Source of the DNA: Cystobasidium ongulense
Taxonomy: Eukaryota; Basidiomycota; Cystobasidiomycetes; Cystobasidiales; Cystobasidiaceae
Direction of reading: 5' to 3'
NCBI GenBank assembly: GCA_022835595.1
Contig: BQUP01000004.1
Span: 1,054,001-1,118,000, forward strand
Length of the DNA: 64,000 nucleotides
This document shows positions 14,505 through 24,644 of this stretch, piece after piece. The translations under genes were made by a program, and so were the position numbers. The notes beneath the pieces were generated by a model. It saw nothing but the letters and a program-made list of their open reading frames with translations, did not search any database and was not told where the DNA came from. The first letter of the stretch is position 1; every line of letters begins with the position of its first letter.

Positions 14505-14637
14505 GCCCGGCTAGCTCAGTCGGTAGAGCATCGTTAGTTTGTCCACATTACCGTAGTCTCCAAGACATATTCTAATATTCATAAAATCGTAGAGACTTTT
14601 AATCTGATTGTCGCGGGTTCGAGCCCCGCGTTGGGCT
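14505..14637 (+). tRNA. tRNA-Lys(UUU) split by a 60-nt GT-AG insert in the anticodon stem
   Basis: The acceptor 5' strand GCCCGGC (14505-14511) pairs with GTTGGGC (14630-14636). The D arm is GCTC/GAGC (14514-14529). The T arm is GCGGG/CCCGC with loop TTCGAGC (14613-14629). The anticodon loop CTTTTAA (14596-14602) gives anticodon UUU. The 3' anticodon strand TCTGA (14603-14607) needs TCAGA, but only TC (14531-14532) precedes the interruption and AGA (14593-14595) follows it. Deleting 14533-14592 restores a perfect five-pair stem. The A box (14512-14523) and B box (14616-14626) are intact, and a TTTTT Pol III terminator lies at 14646-14650. The discriminator base 73 reads T, unusual for a lysine tRNA. 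A reading as a pseudogene is possible, but the exactly restorable junction argues for a working gene. Confidence 0.9.
14533..14592 (+). other. mRNA-type (GT-AG) intron inside tRNA-Lys between nt 28 and 29
   Basis: This 60-nt insert starts GTTAGT, ends CGTAG, and has CTAAT at 14572-14576 with the likely branch A 17 nt before the 3' AG. The cut points are unique: shifting either way breaks the anticodon stem. The unique junction coincides with GT and AG, expected about once in 256 by chance. Length and branch spacing match the protein-gene introns of this window. Canonical nuclear tRNA introns sit at 37/38 and are removed by the tRNA endonuclease; here loop and 3' stem strand are continuous. 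The T at intron position 3 is weak against the A/G seen in most introns nearby. Confidence 0.8.
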
Positions 14638-15125
14638 GTGACGCATTTTTGCTGGGAGTGACTACCAAGCCTGTCCTCCATGTAAGCCTGTAGAGCTTCG
14701 TTGCTTCTTTTTGGTGTTCCTCAAACCTCAAATCCTGGTTGGAGTTGCGCGGTGTATCGACACGGTCAAAAGGCAGGGCAGTGGTGAGGGTTCCAGAGAG
14801 CGTTTGTGTGGCTACTATGTCGCCGCCGATGGGAACCACTCGAACGGCATGACAAGCGAGCATGGCCAGAACAACTAACGACCTGTCGCTCGCTGGAGCT
14901 AGCCTGAGCTCTTGCTTGCCTGTACAGTGAGGAAAGAAGCGAAGGACTCCAATCATGCTGACCCACCTTCCTACTCACGTGCCATCATCATAGGCTCGGC
15001 TGACCGCACCCCCGCAAAGAGTGCTTCTGCGCGACGATACTTTCTTTCTGGGTCTGCTCTTACTTCACTTCAGCATCCATTACTCGACCTTCTCTCCAAC
15101 CGCCATCACTAAATAACACTACACC
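14638..15125. other. Spacer between tRNA-Lys and the isochorismatase gene
   Basis: It contains the TTTTT terminator of the tRNA (14646-14650). The 3' part is pyrimidine-rich just before the ATG at 15126, as expected for a fungal promoter and leader. I see no gene in it. Confidence 0.5.
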
Positions 15126-15886
15126 ATGGTCCACTCATTCAGACAACTCGCAGGCATTCCCAATTCGACAGCCTCTGTGAAGGATTCCGTCTTGATCATC
15201 ATCGATGCTCAGAATGAATACGCCAAGGGAGCTCTTGCAGTTGACCAGATTGAAACTTCACGTCCAGCAATCCAGAGACTCCTAGAACGATACCGCGCTG
15301 GTAACGGAAAGATCGTCCATGTAGTCCACGATGTCCCCGAAGGTACCCCCGTCTTCACACCCGGCACCGAACTAGCCGCCGAGTTCGACGAACTCAAGCC
15401 CAAAGATGGTGAAGAGGTCGTTCACAAGAAGTTCCCAGGCAGCTTCGCAGAGACCGAGCTCGATAGCTTGATGAAGAAGCTGGATGCGAAGAAGGTGGTT
15501 TTGGTAGGATATATGTGAGTCGAGAGAGATGTTGTGCCAGCAACTGAGTACGGACATCGAGCTGAATGACGCGACTTTACGTATTAGGGCACACGTATGT
15601 GTTTCCACCACTGCCCGAGAAGCACACCAGCGAGGATATGATGTCGTTGTGGCGAAAGATGCGGTCGGTGACAGGACCATCCCAGCTGATGGCGGCAAAG
15701 ACGCTGTATCGGGCGAGCAGCTGACCCAGGTAAGCTGCTTGCATAGCTATATATCTCGCTCGAACTGACTCTTTGCTTTTCTGCTTGCGGTCCTGCGATG
15801 TGCTTGGTTGTTCCTGCTACTAGATGGTCATGACTGAGTTGGGCGACTTCTTCGCGACTATTGTCAATTCCGAAGATGTGCAGTAG
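15126..15886 (+). CDS. Isochorismatase-like cysteine hydrolase
   Basis: Three exons: 15126-15514, 15588-15729 and 15824-15886, giving 197 aa. The fold is the isochorismatase-like alpha/beta hydrolase. The catalytic triad can be placed: Asp in [11 protein letters not shown] (about residue 28), Lys in VHKKFPGSF (about 100) and Cys in [13 protein letters not shown] (about 135), the last formed across the first intron. The typical GYMxHxCV segment supports that splice. Members hydrolyse isochorismate, nicotinamide or other amide/ether substrates; many fungal members have no assigned substrate, so I leave this open. No signal peptide is seen, so it is probably cytosolic. Its neighbours do not suggest a pathway. 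Confidence 0.85.
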
Positions 15887-16043
15887 ATTGGCACACTGTG
15901 CATATAAACTTGTGTAACTAGACCAATGTTACAGGTCGAAATGACATTTGGTATCTGATCACGCGTTCTTCGAAATTCACAATCGGCGTCCTCGCTCGGC
16001 AGCTTGCAACCTTTCTCTTCTGACCAGTTGCGCTTGCTCAACC

Positions 16044-18641
16044 ATGAGAGCGAATGGCCTTAGTCGGCGTGCCCTACTCAGCCTAGAAGCTGGCCAACAC
16101 AATGCACGGCTACCAGTGCTTGACCGAACTTCCTGGTCAGATCATGCCCCAGCAGCAACAGCGAGCACGTCCAGCCGGACAGCGCGAAGATTGTCTACAC
16201 ACGCTGCTTCGTCGACTTCAAGAGTTCCCCATGAGGAGCATAGCAAGTTGAGGCCACGCCTGCATGAGCCTGGGCGCCCAAAGTCGAAGTTGGTTTCAAA
16301 TCATCGATATCTTGCAGTTCGCAGCTATGCAAGCGAAGCGAGTATCCGCACAGCAGACGAGCCTGTGCATCTGGACGGCCACCAAGCAGGCCCAGAGACA
16401 GTGGTGTTGTCAACAACTACCCCATCCGAAGCTAGCACAAGTCAACAGCCTCTCCAAGAACAAGCTCGGCAGCTACAGGCACTTCTGCTCGAAGCTACGG
16501 GCAACAGGAACTCCGGGAAACAACGACAAATATCGTGGTCGGATCAAGAAGGAGGTGCGGAAGAGGAGGAGCAATGGATGCAGAGACTTGAATGGGCTGC
16601 GAATCAAGCCCTGGTGTCTCGAAGTACTGTCGTCACCAGTGGGTTCATATTGCAAATGCAATTGCATTACGATTGGCCTCCCGAAGAAACACTTTATTGA
16701 CTGTGTCTATTGCATGACTATTGCAGTCCTCGGAGACTCTTCTGAGGACTTAGCCAAGTTCTCGCAAGCCTTGCTTTCCGATTCACTAGCATCTGACCAA
16801 AGTCCAACGCAAGCATTGAGCACTCGCGTCCAAGCAGCCAGAAAAGTTCGGAAGCAGGAAACAGTACGAACATTGCGTTATAACGCTACCTCAACTATCC
16901 TCTCATCTTCTACCGAGACGGAGGATGCGTTGACATCCACGTCTGTATCCAGTCGATTTCTTGCGGACAATAACATAGAGTTGCAGGAAGTACTCTTCGA
17001 TTCCAGTCAGTAGACACCGACTTCTTTTTCGGCAATACTTATGCTTACTTCGGGTGCTCATATCTAGCTACACCTGCCTTGAGTCCGAACCTTTGGACAA
17101 CTCTCCTCACAAGCGATGTGGTCATAGTGCAAGCCGATCCACCCGCATCTTCAGATATATATCGGCTGTTACAAAAAAAGAACGTTATCTTCACAGCTCC
17201 TACACCTGGAAAATCTAATACCGGCGCTCGCATATTTGAGCCTGTTAACTCTAGACGAAGTTACGCCGAGCGACAGGCTATGCAGATAGACCTGGATCAA
17301 GCCCTTCAAGCTAACACTATGTTGCAAAGCAGTAGCCACTCTAGCTTGAGTGACTTCTCTTCACTATCGTTAAGATCTGGGATCCCACAGATATCCGAAC
17401 ATATTGCCAACTTGGCTACTTCTACCGTTACTCGCCAGGAAACAATCAGGAATATCCTTGCTCGAGCGATTCTCGATATTGCGTCAAACTTGGCAGCTGC
17501 ACATCAATTGCTTTATGAGGCGGAGGGCAACGTTGGAAGGCTTGTTCTGACAACTGCACGAGACCGCAAGCATTCAGAAATTGAGCTTGCCTTCACCGAC
17601 TTGGACAAGCTTGACTTGGAACAGCTAGTTTCGGACAGTCCACCCCGCGTAGGCGGAAAAGGGTCAAGCGCACAAACGGCTGTCATAGATGCGAAAGCGC
17701 CCGCTTCTGAACTGCAACTTAGCCCAAATACGTCCGGAATCGAGGAAGTCGTTCTTCTTGAAGATGGTACCAAAGGTGTAGAGATAGCCATGAACAGCAA
17801 GCGTTTGGCTTGGTGGAAACTACCCTTGGGTCGAGCAGACGATGTGGCAACGGACCTCGCCATTAGCTTATCCACATACTTCGCTGGCTTGGAACGCAAA
17901 TTAATCTTCGAAACAGGCAGGCTAGCGGAACGATCCCTAGATCTATCTCTGCAGGTTAACAGCTTGCTCAAATCCCCTATTTTCGCAAGACCTGCCGACA
18001 AGACGAAACTCTCCTTTTATTCCGCCACTATGGAAAATGACATCGCTATGCTGTCTCCTACAACACAATTCGGATTTCCCCCTCCATCACACCCGTCTGC
18101 GTATAATCTGTCGCAAACATCTTTATCTGCGCCGATCGAATCAAGACGAACTCAATTGAAGGCGGCTGGCGGTGCCATAGAGCGCTTGCAATTGCGAGCG
18201 CAATCGTGCGTAGTGCAATTCTATTCGCTAAGCGGACTGTCAACAGCTGCAGCCGTGTTCCTGAACCAGACCAGCTGGCTGCAAATTCATCAGGACGTGC
18301 CTTTCTGCGTTGGGTTGGCAGGCCTTGGTATTGCAGCTAGCGCTTGGCGACTTCAAGGTGGGTGGAAGAAATCCAAGTCCAAATTCTGGACCGATTGGAG
18401 GCGTGCACAGGAAGGATTGGCATTTGACTTGCAGGTAAGTACTATAGCTCACAGCCGCGGAACATTAAGCTGATCTTGTTCTCAGGCAAATGCGGAGGAT
18501 GTTCTGAGCAAGAAGGTGTTTGTCAAAGCAGACATCGCTGGCAAAGTCATCCGCGGACATCTTAATGCTAGAAAGAGTGCTCTCAAGGAGTTGGAGCAGC
18601 GATTGCGGGTAGCCCAGCAGGCCATGACTCGAGACGGATAA
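16044..18641 (+). CDS. Probable mitochondrial Mmc1-like membrane protein
   Basis: Proposed exons: 16044-16623, 16727-17005, 17068-18434 and 18486-18641. The last junction is firm; the first two were chosen by frame, and the first could instead use GTGGGT at 16639. The N-terminus is rich in Arg, Ser and Ala with few acidic residues (MRANGLSRRALLSLEAG), as in a mitochondrial targeting sequence. The middle is low-complexity and then helical. Near the C-terminus two hydrophobic stretches (LSGLSTAAAVFLNQTSW and VPFCVGLAGLGIAAS) are followed by the basic WRLQGGWKKSKSKFWTDW and a coiled-coil end. This layout recalls the C-terminal domain of fungal Mmc1 mitochondrial proteins. That call is from memory of the family and is moderate. 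A generic mitochondrial inner-membrane protein is the fallback. Confidence 0.5.
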
Positions 18642-18937
18642 ACCTATCGGCAACACACCAGCATGTAGAGAGTGAAAAGCGTCACGTGTAATATCGAGAA
18701 ACATGCATCATTTCGTCCTACTTCAGCGAACGCAGTAAACTAGCTACAGTTCGCCGGAAAAATACGAAAACCAACGAACGACCTTGCTATTGCTGTGAAA
18801 TACACTCGTTTTACTGCCCGAGTAATTTGACTGACTGCGCACTACCGTTAATACTTAATACCATAATTAATACTGCCCAATACTGCCTGACTCGCTATAT
18901 TGCAAAGCCTTTCGCTCGATTTCTTTGCTTGTGCCTT

Positions 18938-21900
18938 TCAGGTAAGGAATGCACTCGGCACAAGTCCTGTCGCGTAGATCAGTCAGTTTATACACTTGAT
19001 AATCGGGGTGGTCTGGCTCACCCTGTCTACCGTCTCGCAGCCTTCGGACTATATGCCAATGCTCGTCTGATTCGTCTAGTACTTCCACCACGTCTCTCGT
19101 GTTGATCGATAGCTCTTCCTCCCTCTCTGTATCGAAGCTGTATCGTACTGCCCTCATGGGTAAGGAGTCATCCCCTTCTTCAGGATCATCATAAATAGAG
19201 TTGTCTTCAGAGCTCGTGCCATCATTCTGCTCGTCTGTACTTGATGGATTATGATCATCGTCGTCCCGCTCTTGGTTGACCGCCCGCACGCCGCCGGCGG
19301 CTATAACGCCAGGATGACCTGCCGATAGGGCCGCTGTCGCCGCGTTAATGGTTTCCAACATTGGTGTAGGTGTAAGCTTGCCCTTGCTCTTGTCGTATGA
19401 CCCCGCAAGGAAAGGTGTTGGAGAAGTCGCTTCTCGTGCAGCGTAGTCTGCATCGTAAGGAGGAATGACAACAGGAGGGTATGAATTGCTGTCGTCGTGT
19501 CTTTTGCTAAGTGTGATAATCAGAGCGATAAGCACCCCAAGGAAGACCACGCCTAGGGCAATTGCCATAGAGACTAGTATGACTAGTCCTATCGCGAGAT
19601 GATCTGTCAATTCACTGGCTCAGTTATAGGCCCACGGTCCAAAGTATATCATGCTTACGACGTCGGCCGAACTGTATCACGCTGGCAGGGTAGAAGAATC
19701 CTGCAACTGTACCAGCTGATCCTGACGAAGTTGTAGACAGGATATACGGATACCACGAGGAGCCATCGAAGATGGCAGTAGATGCCTGACCAGAATCGGC
19801 CAGATTAAGTTGACCGGATACTATGAGCACTCTATCGTTCGAAGAGAAGTAGCTCGAATCGACCTCAGATGATGTTGGCGCCATAAACACTCGGTGAAGA
19901 TTCGAACTAGCCAGATCAAGCGAGCCTTGGCCTTGTGAACCGGTTTGCCCTGCTACAGGTGACCATTCACTGCCGTCCCATCGTAAGAGGTACGATGTCG
20001 AATCTGCCGCCGACAAGCCTGTGACGAAAATGCTATCATCGGTGTCTACGGAAATACTCAAGGCTGGACCAGGCAATCCAACGGTTGGGAGAGCTGTCCA
20101 GCTTTTGGACTCGTATTGCCATGCCATCACGTAAGCTGACGTGTTGTTGAAGACAAAGGTACCAGCGAGGTATAGATATGCCTAGCGTCGATGAAGTGTC
20201 GTTAGAATCAATTGACAGACGTCTCGTCTGCTAATACGTACCTTAGATAGTTCTATAGCCGCAGCAACACCTTCTATGCCGTTCCCATATGCGGTCCACT
20301 GCTTGCTTTCCTTTTGCCATTCACATACTCCGCTACAACCTGTGACGCCATTGAAGCTATCGAAATATCCTGCAACAATGACTGAATCTTCCGTGGCCAT
20401 CATGGCGTTCACACTAGGCTGAGTGTCGCTTCCCGACATAGCAGTGGAGGGTAGGATTTCGCTTGTTCGCCATACCTGTGCGGCCAGATCATAGACTGAT
20501 AGTGCGCCGTTCTCGGAGCTGGCTCGGCCGATCAATAGAAGATTATCTGTAACAAGTAATGTTGTAACATCGCCTGTAACGGTATCTCCGGAACTTAGAG
20601 GCACAAGAGAGCCATCGCCGTGCAGGATACCGACATTCGTAACTGCTCCATCTTGTGAGACAAAGCGACCTCCAAGTATCGAAATGTCTTCGTTCGATGT
20701 AGCATTGTGCCAATGAGCCCCAGCGAGAATGACGGGTTCTGTCGACGAAGCGAGGTTTTTGGCCGGCAGAGTGGTTGGAGCAGGAAGGGCGTTGCCGCTT
20801 TGTCTCTTTCGAAGCCGATTTCTCAAGCTAGAGATCATGCTTGTAGAGATCAAAGAACGTCGAGAGGTTGTTTGACCATATGCAGTTACTGGCGAAGAAA
20901 TCTGAATTCCAAAATTGACAGGCTCAAGCCCGTCTTTTGTAATCTTTGCTGAACTGGAGCTCGATGTTTCCAGTAAGGCAGAGAACGATCCAGTCAAGTA
21001 AGTCACGTCTTCGTCTGCTGAAAGAATACTCGAGGTGACATTACCGATGATCAAGGGCCTGTGATCTGTCATTATAGAGGCATTTGAGGGGTACCAAAAG
21101 TCTGCAGCATTGTTGGCGTATGCAACAAGCAGCTTGTCCCCGGGCAATTGGCCTATGTAAGATGCTTCGGCTGTGCTGCTGCTGCCCAGTCCAGGTAAGG
21201 CTTCCCAGTCGCCGGCAAATTGTCTACGTGCTCGGCCTTGAAGGCCAGTCAACGTGCCATCGGCAGTAGCCGAGAAGCTCCCGGCAGCGTAGACGTATCC
21301 ATGGTCCACTTCGAGTGAACTGACTGGACCATTGAGGCCTCTTTGGGCTGATTGTTGACCAATACTTCCGTCTTGATTTACCTTGAGAATGTTCTGGACA
21401 GCTCCCGAGCTTGCTGATGTCTCGAAGGTGCCTGCAAGCATGACGCCAAGGGAGTTTGGTAAAGATAATATCTCTTCAACCCTGGCACTGCTAGCTAAAC
21501 TGAAAGCTAGTCTGTCAATGGCACTGGCACTTTGTATAGATGGTATTTGCTGGGCTGTGCTTAGACTGAAATCGAGAGTAGGGCTGACGGTATTCGTATC
21601 GGAGACCTTCCATCCGAAAAGTCCGTGTCCGACCACATAGTCTAGTTGACCCTGAGTACTGGTGCTCGTAGAGACATTCACGCTATTCATTCCTGTGCCA
21701 ATCTTGATTTGACTAGAACCATTTCCGCTTGTATCTTTGGCAACGGTAATGACTTTATCTGCAACGAGATAGTATTTGTCTCCTTTCCCAGCTGCTAGAA
21801 TAGGGCGTTGGGATGGCGAAAGTTTCATTGTGACTCGGACTTGTGCATTGTCTGAGATGGGGTCGATAGTCCCCGAATATATGGGGGTACTGAGATCGTA

Positions 21901-23695
21901 GCTTACTTCTTGATTTATAGTTGTTGATCTTGTAGTTGAGCCAGAGGTGCCAGTGATTACCACTTCAACATCTACAGCACCCCTTTGACCGCAAGTTGCG
22001 TCGAAAGAACAGGCAGGAGTGAAAAACTGCAGCTCGTATGTCCCGTCTTGCCCTACATAAGGATACCAGGTTGCCGTAGGAGCTGTATCGGAATCGGCGT
22101 CTACCAATACAGCTGCACAAAGTGCTCCTTCGGATGTCCCAGAGAGGGAGGAAGAGACGACCTCAACGTGGTCCCATGTCGCTTGAGCTGCTGACTGATG
22201 TGTAGAGCTTGATCGGCCATACACAGAAGCTGGACCTGAAGCACAAACACCTTTACCGTAGCCATCATTTTGAGTGTCAATCGCGTATGCGATTGTACCG
22301 CGGGAAAGCATTTGCACAATGTGTAAGCCAGCAACAGGGCCGTAATGAGAAAGTATGGTGATCTCGAAGCCAGTCATAAGGCTCGTGCCATTGTGACTTG
22401 AGGTAGATATAACGAAATCTTCAAATTCGACTGCGCTGTTGTGGGAAAGCGTACAGGAGTCGGAGCAGGTTGCAATTGCTGAGTTTGAAGAGGTGGGATC
22501 TTGACGGTACTGCAGGGTGAGGACTTCGTTTGTGGGCAAAGCGGTAATTCTTGTTAAGATATACAAAGCCTGTTAGTGGTCTTGATAGTGAAACTTTAAT
22601 TAGGGCAGCCTACCTGAATGTTTGTGCACCACCACCATTGACCTGGGTATTCCCAAGCCTGAAGCCGCCAACATCAAGAGGTGCGAAGAGCCTTGCGGTG
22701 ATTCTACTTGTTTGGTCGCCTTGTCTTGCCAGCCAAGTACTACCGCGACTACCATCTTCTCCAGCGGGACAAAGGACATTTGCAGGATCGGAATATTGTG
22801 AATCTGAACTGCTGGCTGAGGAAGTGACTTCGGCGGTTGTAAGAGCGATGGGTATGAGAGATGATCCCAGAGAAGGGTATACGTTGACTACTTCGCTGTT
22901 GGAAGTAGATCCTGCTGTACTATTGGACTCGGTGATTGAAAGAGTGCCATTATCGAGGGTTGTCACAGAAACACTGGTGGATGTTGAAATTGTCTCATTG
23001 AGCCAGTAGGTGCTAAAGCTACCGCCGAAGAGGAGACTCTTGTCTGGGCTCGCTACGTTGTTGATAGCTATACTGAGGACATCTACGTCGTTGCCCTTGA
23101 ACCCTCCGAATCCAAGCGGCGACCACGTGAAGGTCCGTGTGTTCCATGCGGCGGCAGCACCAAGATAGCCATCGATAGAGGACGCGCCAACAGGCTGTCT
23201 GAAAGTACCGCCGACATACAGAGTGTCTCCATCGCAGGCTAGAGCATGGACCGCTCCATCCACTCCGCTGCCCAGAGACGTGATCGAATCGTTCGCAGGA
23301 AAGTAAATAGCAATGTTTGACGCTGCGATTTTGGTATTGATGGTCGAGAAGGACCCGCCAAAGTAGACTCCACTGCTACTGCCACACTGTACAACAGCGC
23401 TGATGTCGCCTTGGACGCTGGCTATGATGGCTGGCGTGCCTCTGCTGTCCAGCGAAAGGAGATGACCGCGAGCCGAGGATGTTGAATTGGTAGATGATGT
23501 CGACGCGATGAAGCCGCTTTTGCCAGACGGATCATACAGCTCAATGCCAGCGAATGATCCTACGATGCCCAAGCTCCCTCCTAATGCTTCATAGTCTATC
23601 TGAGGGATGTTGTTCGCTGCATTGGTGGCGCCCTGTGCGAGTGCAGACTGCACGATGCACGGCAGCAGCAGCAACGTAGCCAGCATGACTGTCAT
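18938..23695 (-). CDS. RAX2: RAX2-like cortical polarity marker with C-terminal SH3 domain
   Basis: Five exons on the minus strand: 23695-22614, 22549-20242, 20181-19659, 19603-19022 and 18966-18938, giving 1,507 aa. I start at the ATG at 23695 because it begins a clean signal peptide (MTVMLATLLLLPCIVQSALAQ); an in-frame ATG 96 bases upstream would spoil it. The large extracellular part has Rax2 beta-propeller-like repeats (GSFAGIELYD, YFGGSFSTI, LYVGGTF, ILGGRFVS) and a TFRITALP segment. A transmembrane helix follows at about 1306-1335, then a cytoplasmic tail ending in a full SH3 domain (about 1450-1507): RAVRYSFDTEREEELS, DEHW, and GLVPSAFL formed by the last 29-nt exon. Rax2 marks cell poles for bud or hyphal growth. 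The SH3 domain suggests direct binding of a proline-rich polarity partner (inference). Confidence 0.85.
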
Positions 23696-24644
23696 TGTTG
23701 ATAGACTTGATGGAGTAGCATGGCGGGTGATTGCTGTTCTGCGCTGTTGTCGGTCTCGTGCTCGGTGATGCCCCTCCAGCCAGGGTAGCATCGAACGGTG
23801 TTGATGGTCTGCGTGTTGGACGGAACAAGATGCTGCAAATGCGCCGACGCTAGATACGAGTGAAGGTGTTGAAGTGACTGTGGGTGTGTGCTAGGCCTTA
23901 ATGACAGCGTGGGTACTGATAAAGACAAAAACACAAAAGGCGTGAGAATTGGAAGTCGATAAACAAGGCTATCAAATCTTCGCGAACAAAGAAGTCGAGC
24001 GAGCAGCGGCACATAAAGCATGCGAAGCCTCAAGTACTCTACAGAGTCGCACTCTAAGTGACATTTAGGCATTCGAGCTTGCTCTCTTGGGCCTTGACTA
24101 GCACCGCTAGCAAGTGTAGGCCGCTGCCCAATTTGCTACCAGCTTTCACGGATACTCTGCTACGGATACTCTGCCAGGAAAGCTGATAGCAAATTGGAAA
24201 GCGGCCTACACTTGCTAGCGGTGCGTCCATTTAAGTAGGCATATACTGACTTCTTCGATAGCTTCTACAAATTCGTTCGGCAGTCCAGCTCAGTCTGGTA
24301 CATCTTCAGCAACTATTTCCCCAGCTGCACACCAGGCAGACGATCTTTGCTCCGGCAACAACGGCAAGGACATCCATCGATGGTGACAATGTCGATGTGA
24401 CCAAGTACCTATGTCGCTGCTGCTCATCTGATGTGCCTGTATCGCTACATATAGTCCATCCTAGCTTGCACTTGCCTATTCGGACACTTTCTGCACGTGC
24501 ACACGATCTGACTCTGATGATTCTTTCGAAGAAGCCGGGAAGCCGAGCGCTCTCTAGAACAGGGAAACTGGAGCTCCACTGATTCTACCCGTCCTTACCT
24601 TCCTCTCTTCTCTTCTTCTCCTGCAGTTCGCACTCATCGCGACC
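23696..24644. other. Divergent promoter region between RAX2 and the carboxylesterase
   Basis: These ~950 bases hold the upstream regions of both flanking genes and a 124-bp foldback (listed separately). The stretch 24590-24640 is strongly pyrimidine-rich before the esterase ATG. No gene is recognised. Confidence 0.6.
24101..24224. repeat. 47-bp near-perfect inverted repeat (foldback)
   Basis: The left arm 24101-24147 begins GCACCGCTAGCAAGTGTAGG. The right arm 24178-24224 is its reverse complement with only about three mismatches. The 30-base spacer contains a direct duplication of ACGGATACTCTGC. A transcript would form a very stable hairpin. It may be a short foldback or MITE-like element or a structured regulatory site; I see no clear target-site duplication. 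Confidence 0.85.

Noticed and set aside
14533-14592. Canonical 37/38 tRNA intron in tRNA-Lys
   Set aside because: The anticodon loop and 3' stem strand are continuous; the break is between nt 28 and 29, so the insert is not at the normal site.
23696-23791. Upstream in-frame start for RAX2 at 23791
   Set aside because: It would place 32 polar, Arg-rich residues before an obvious signal peptide; the ATG at 23695 is the better start.
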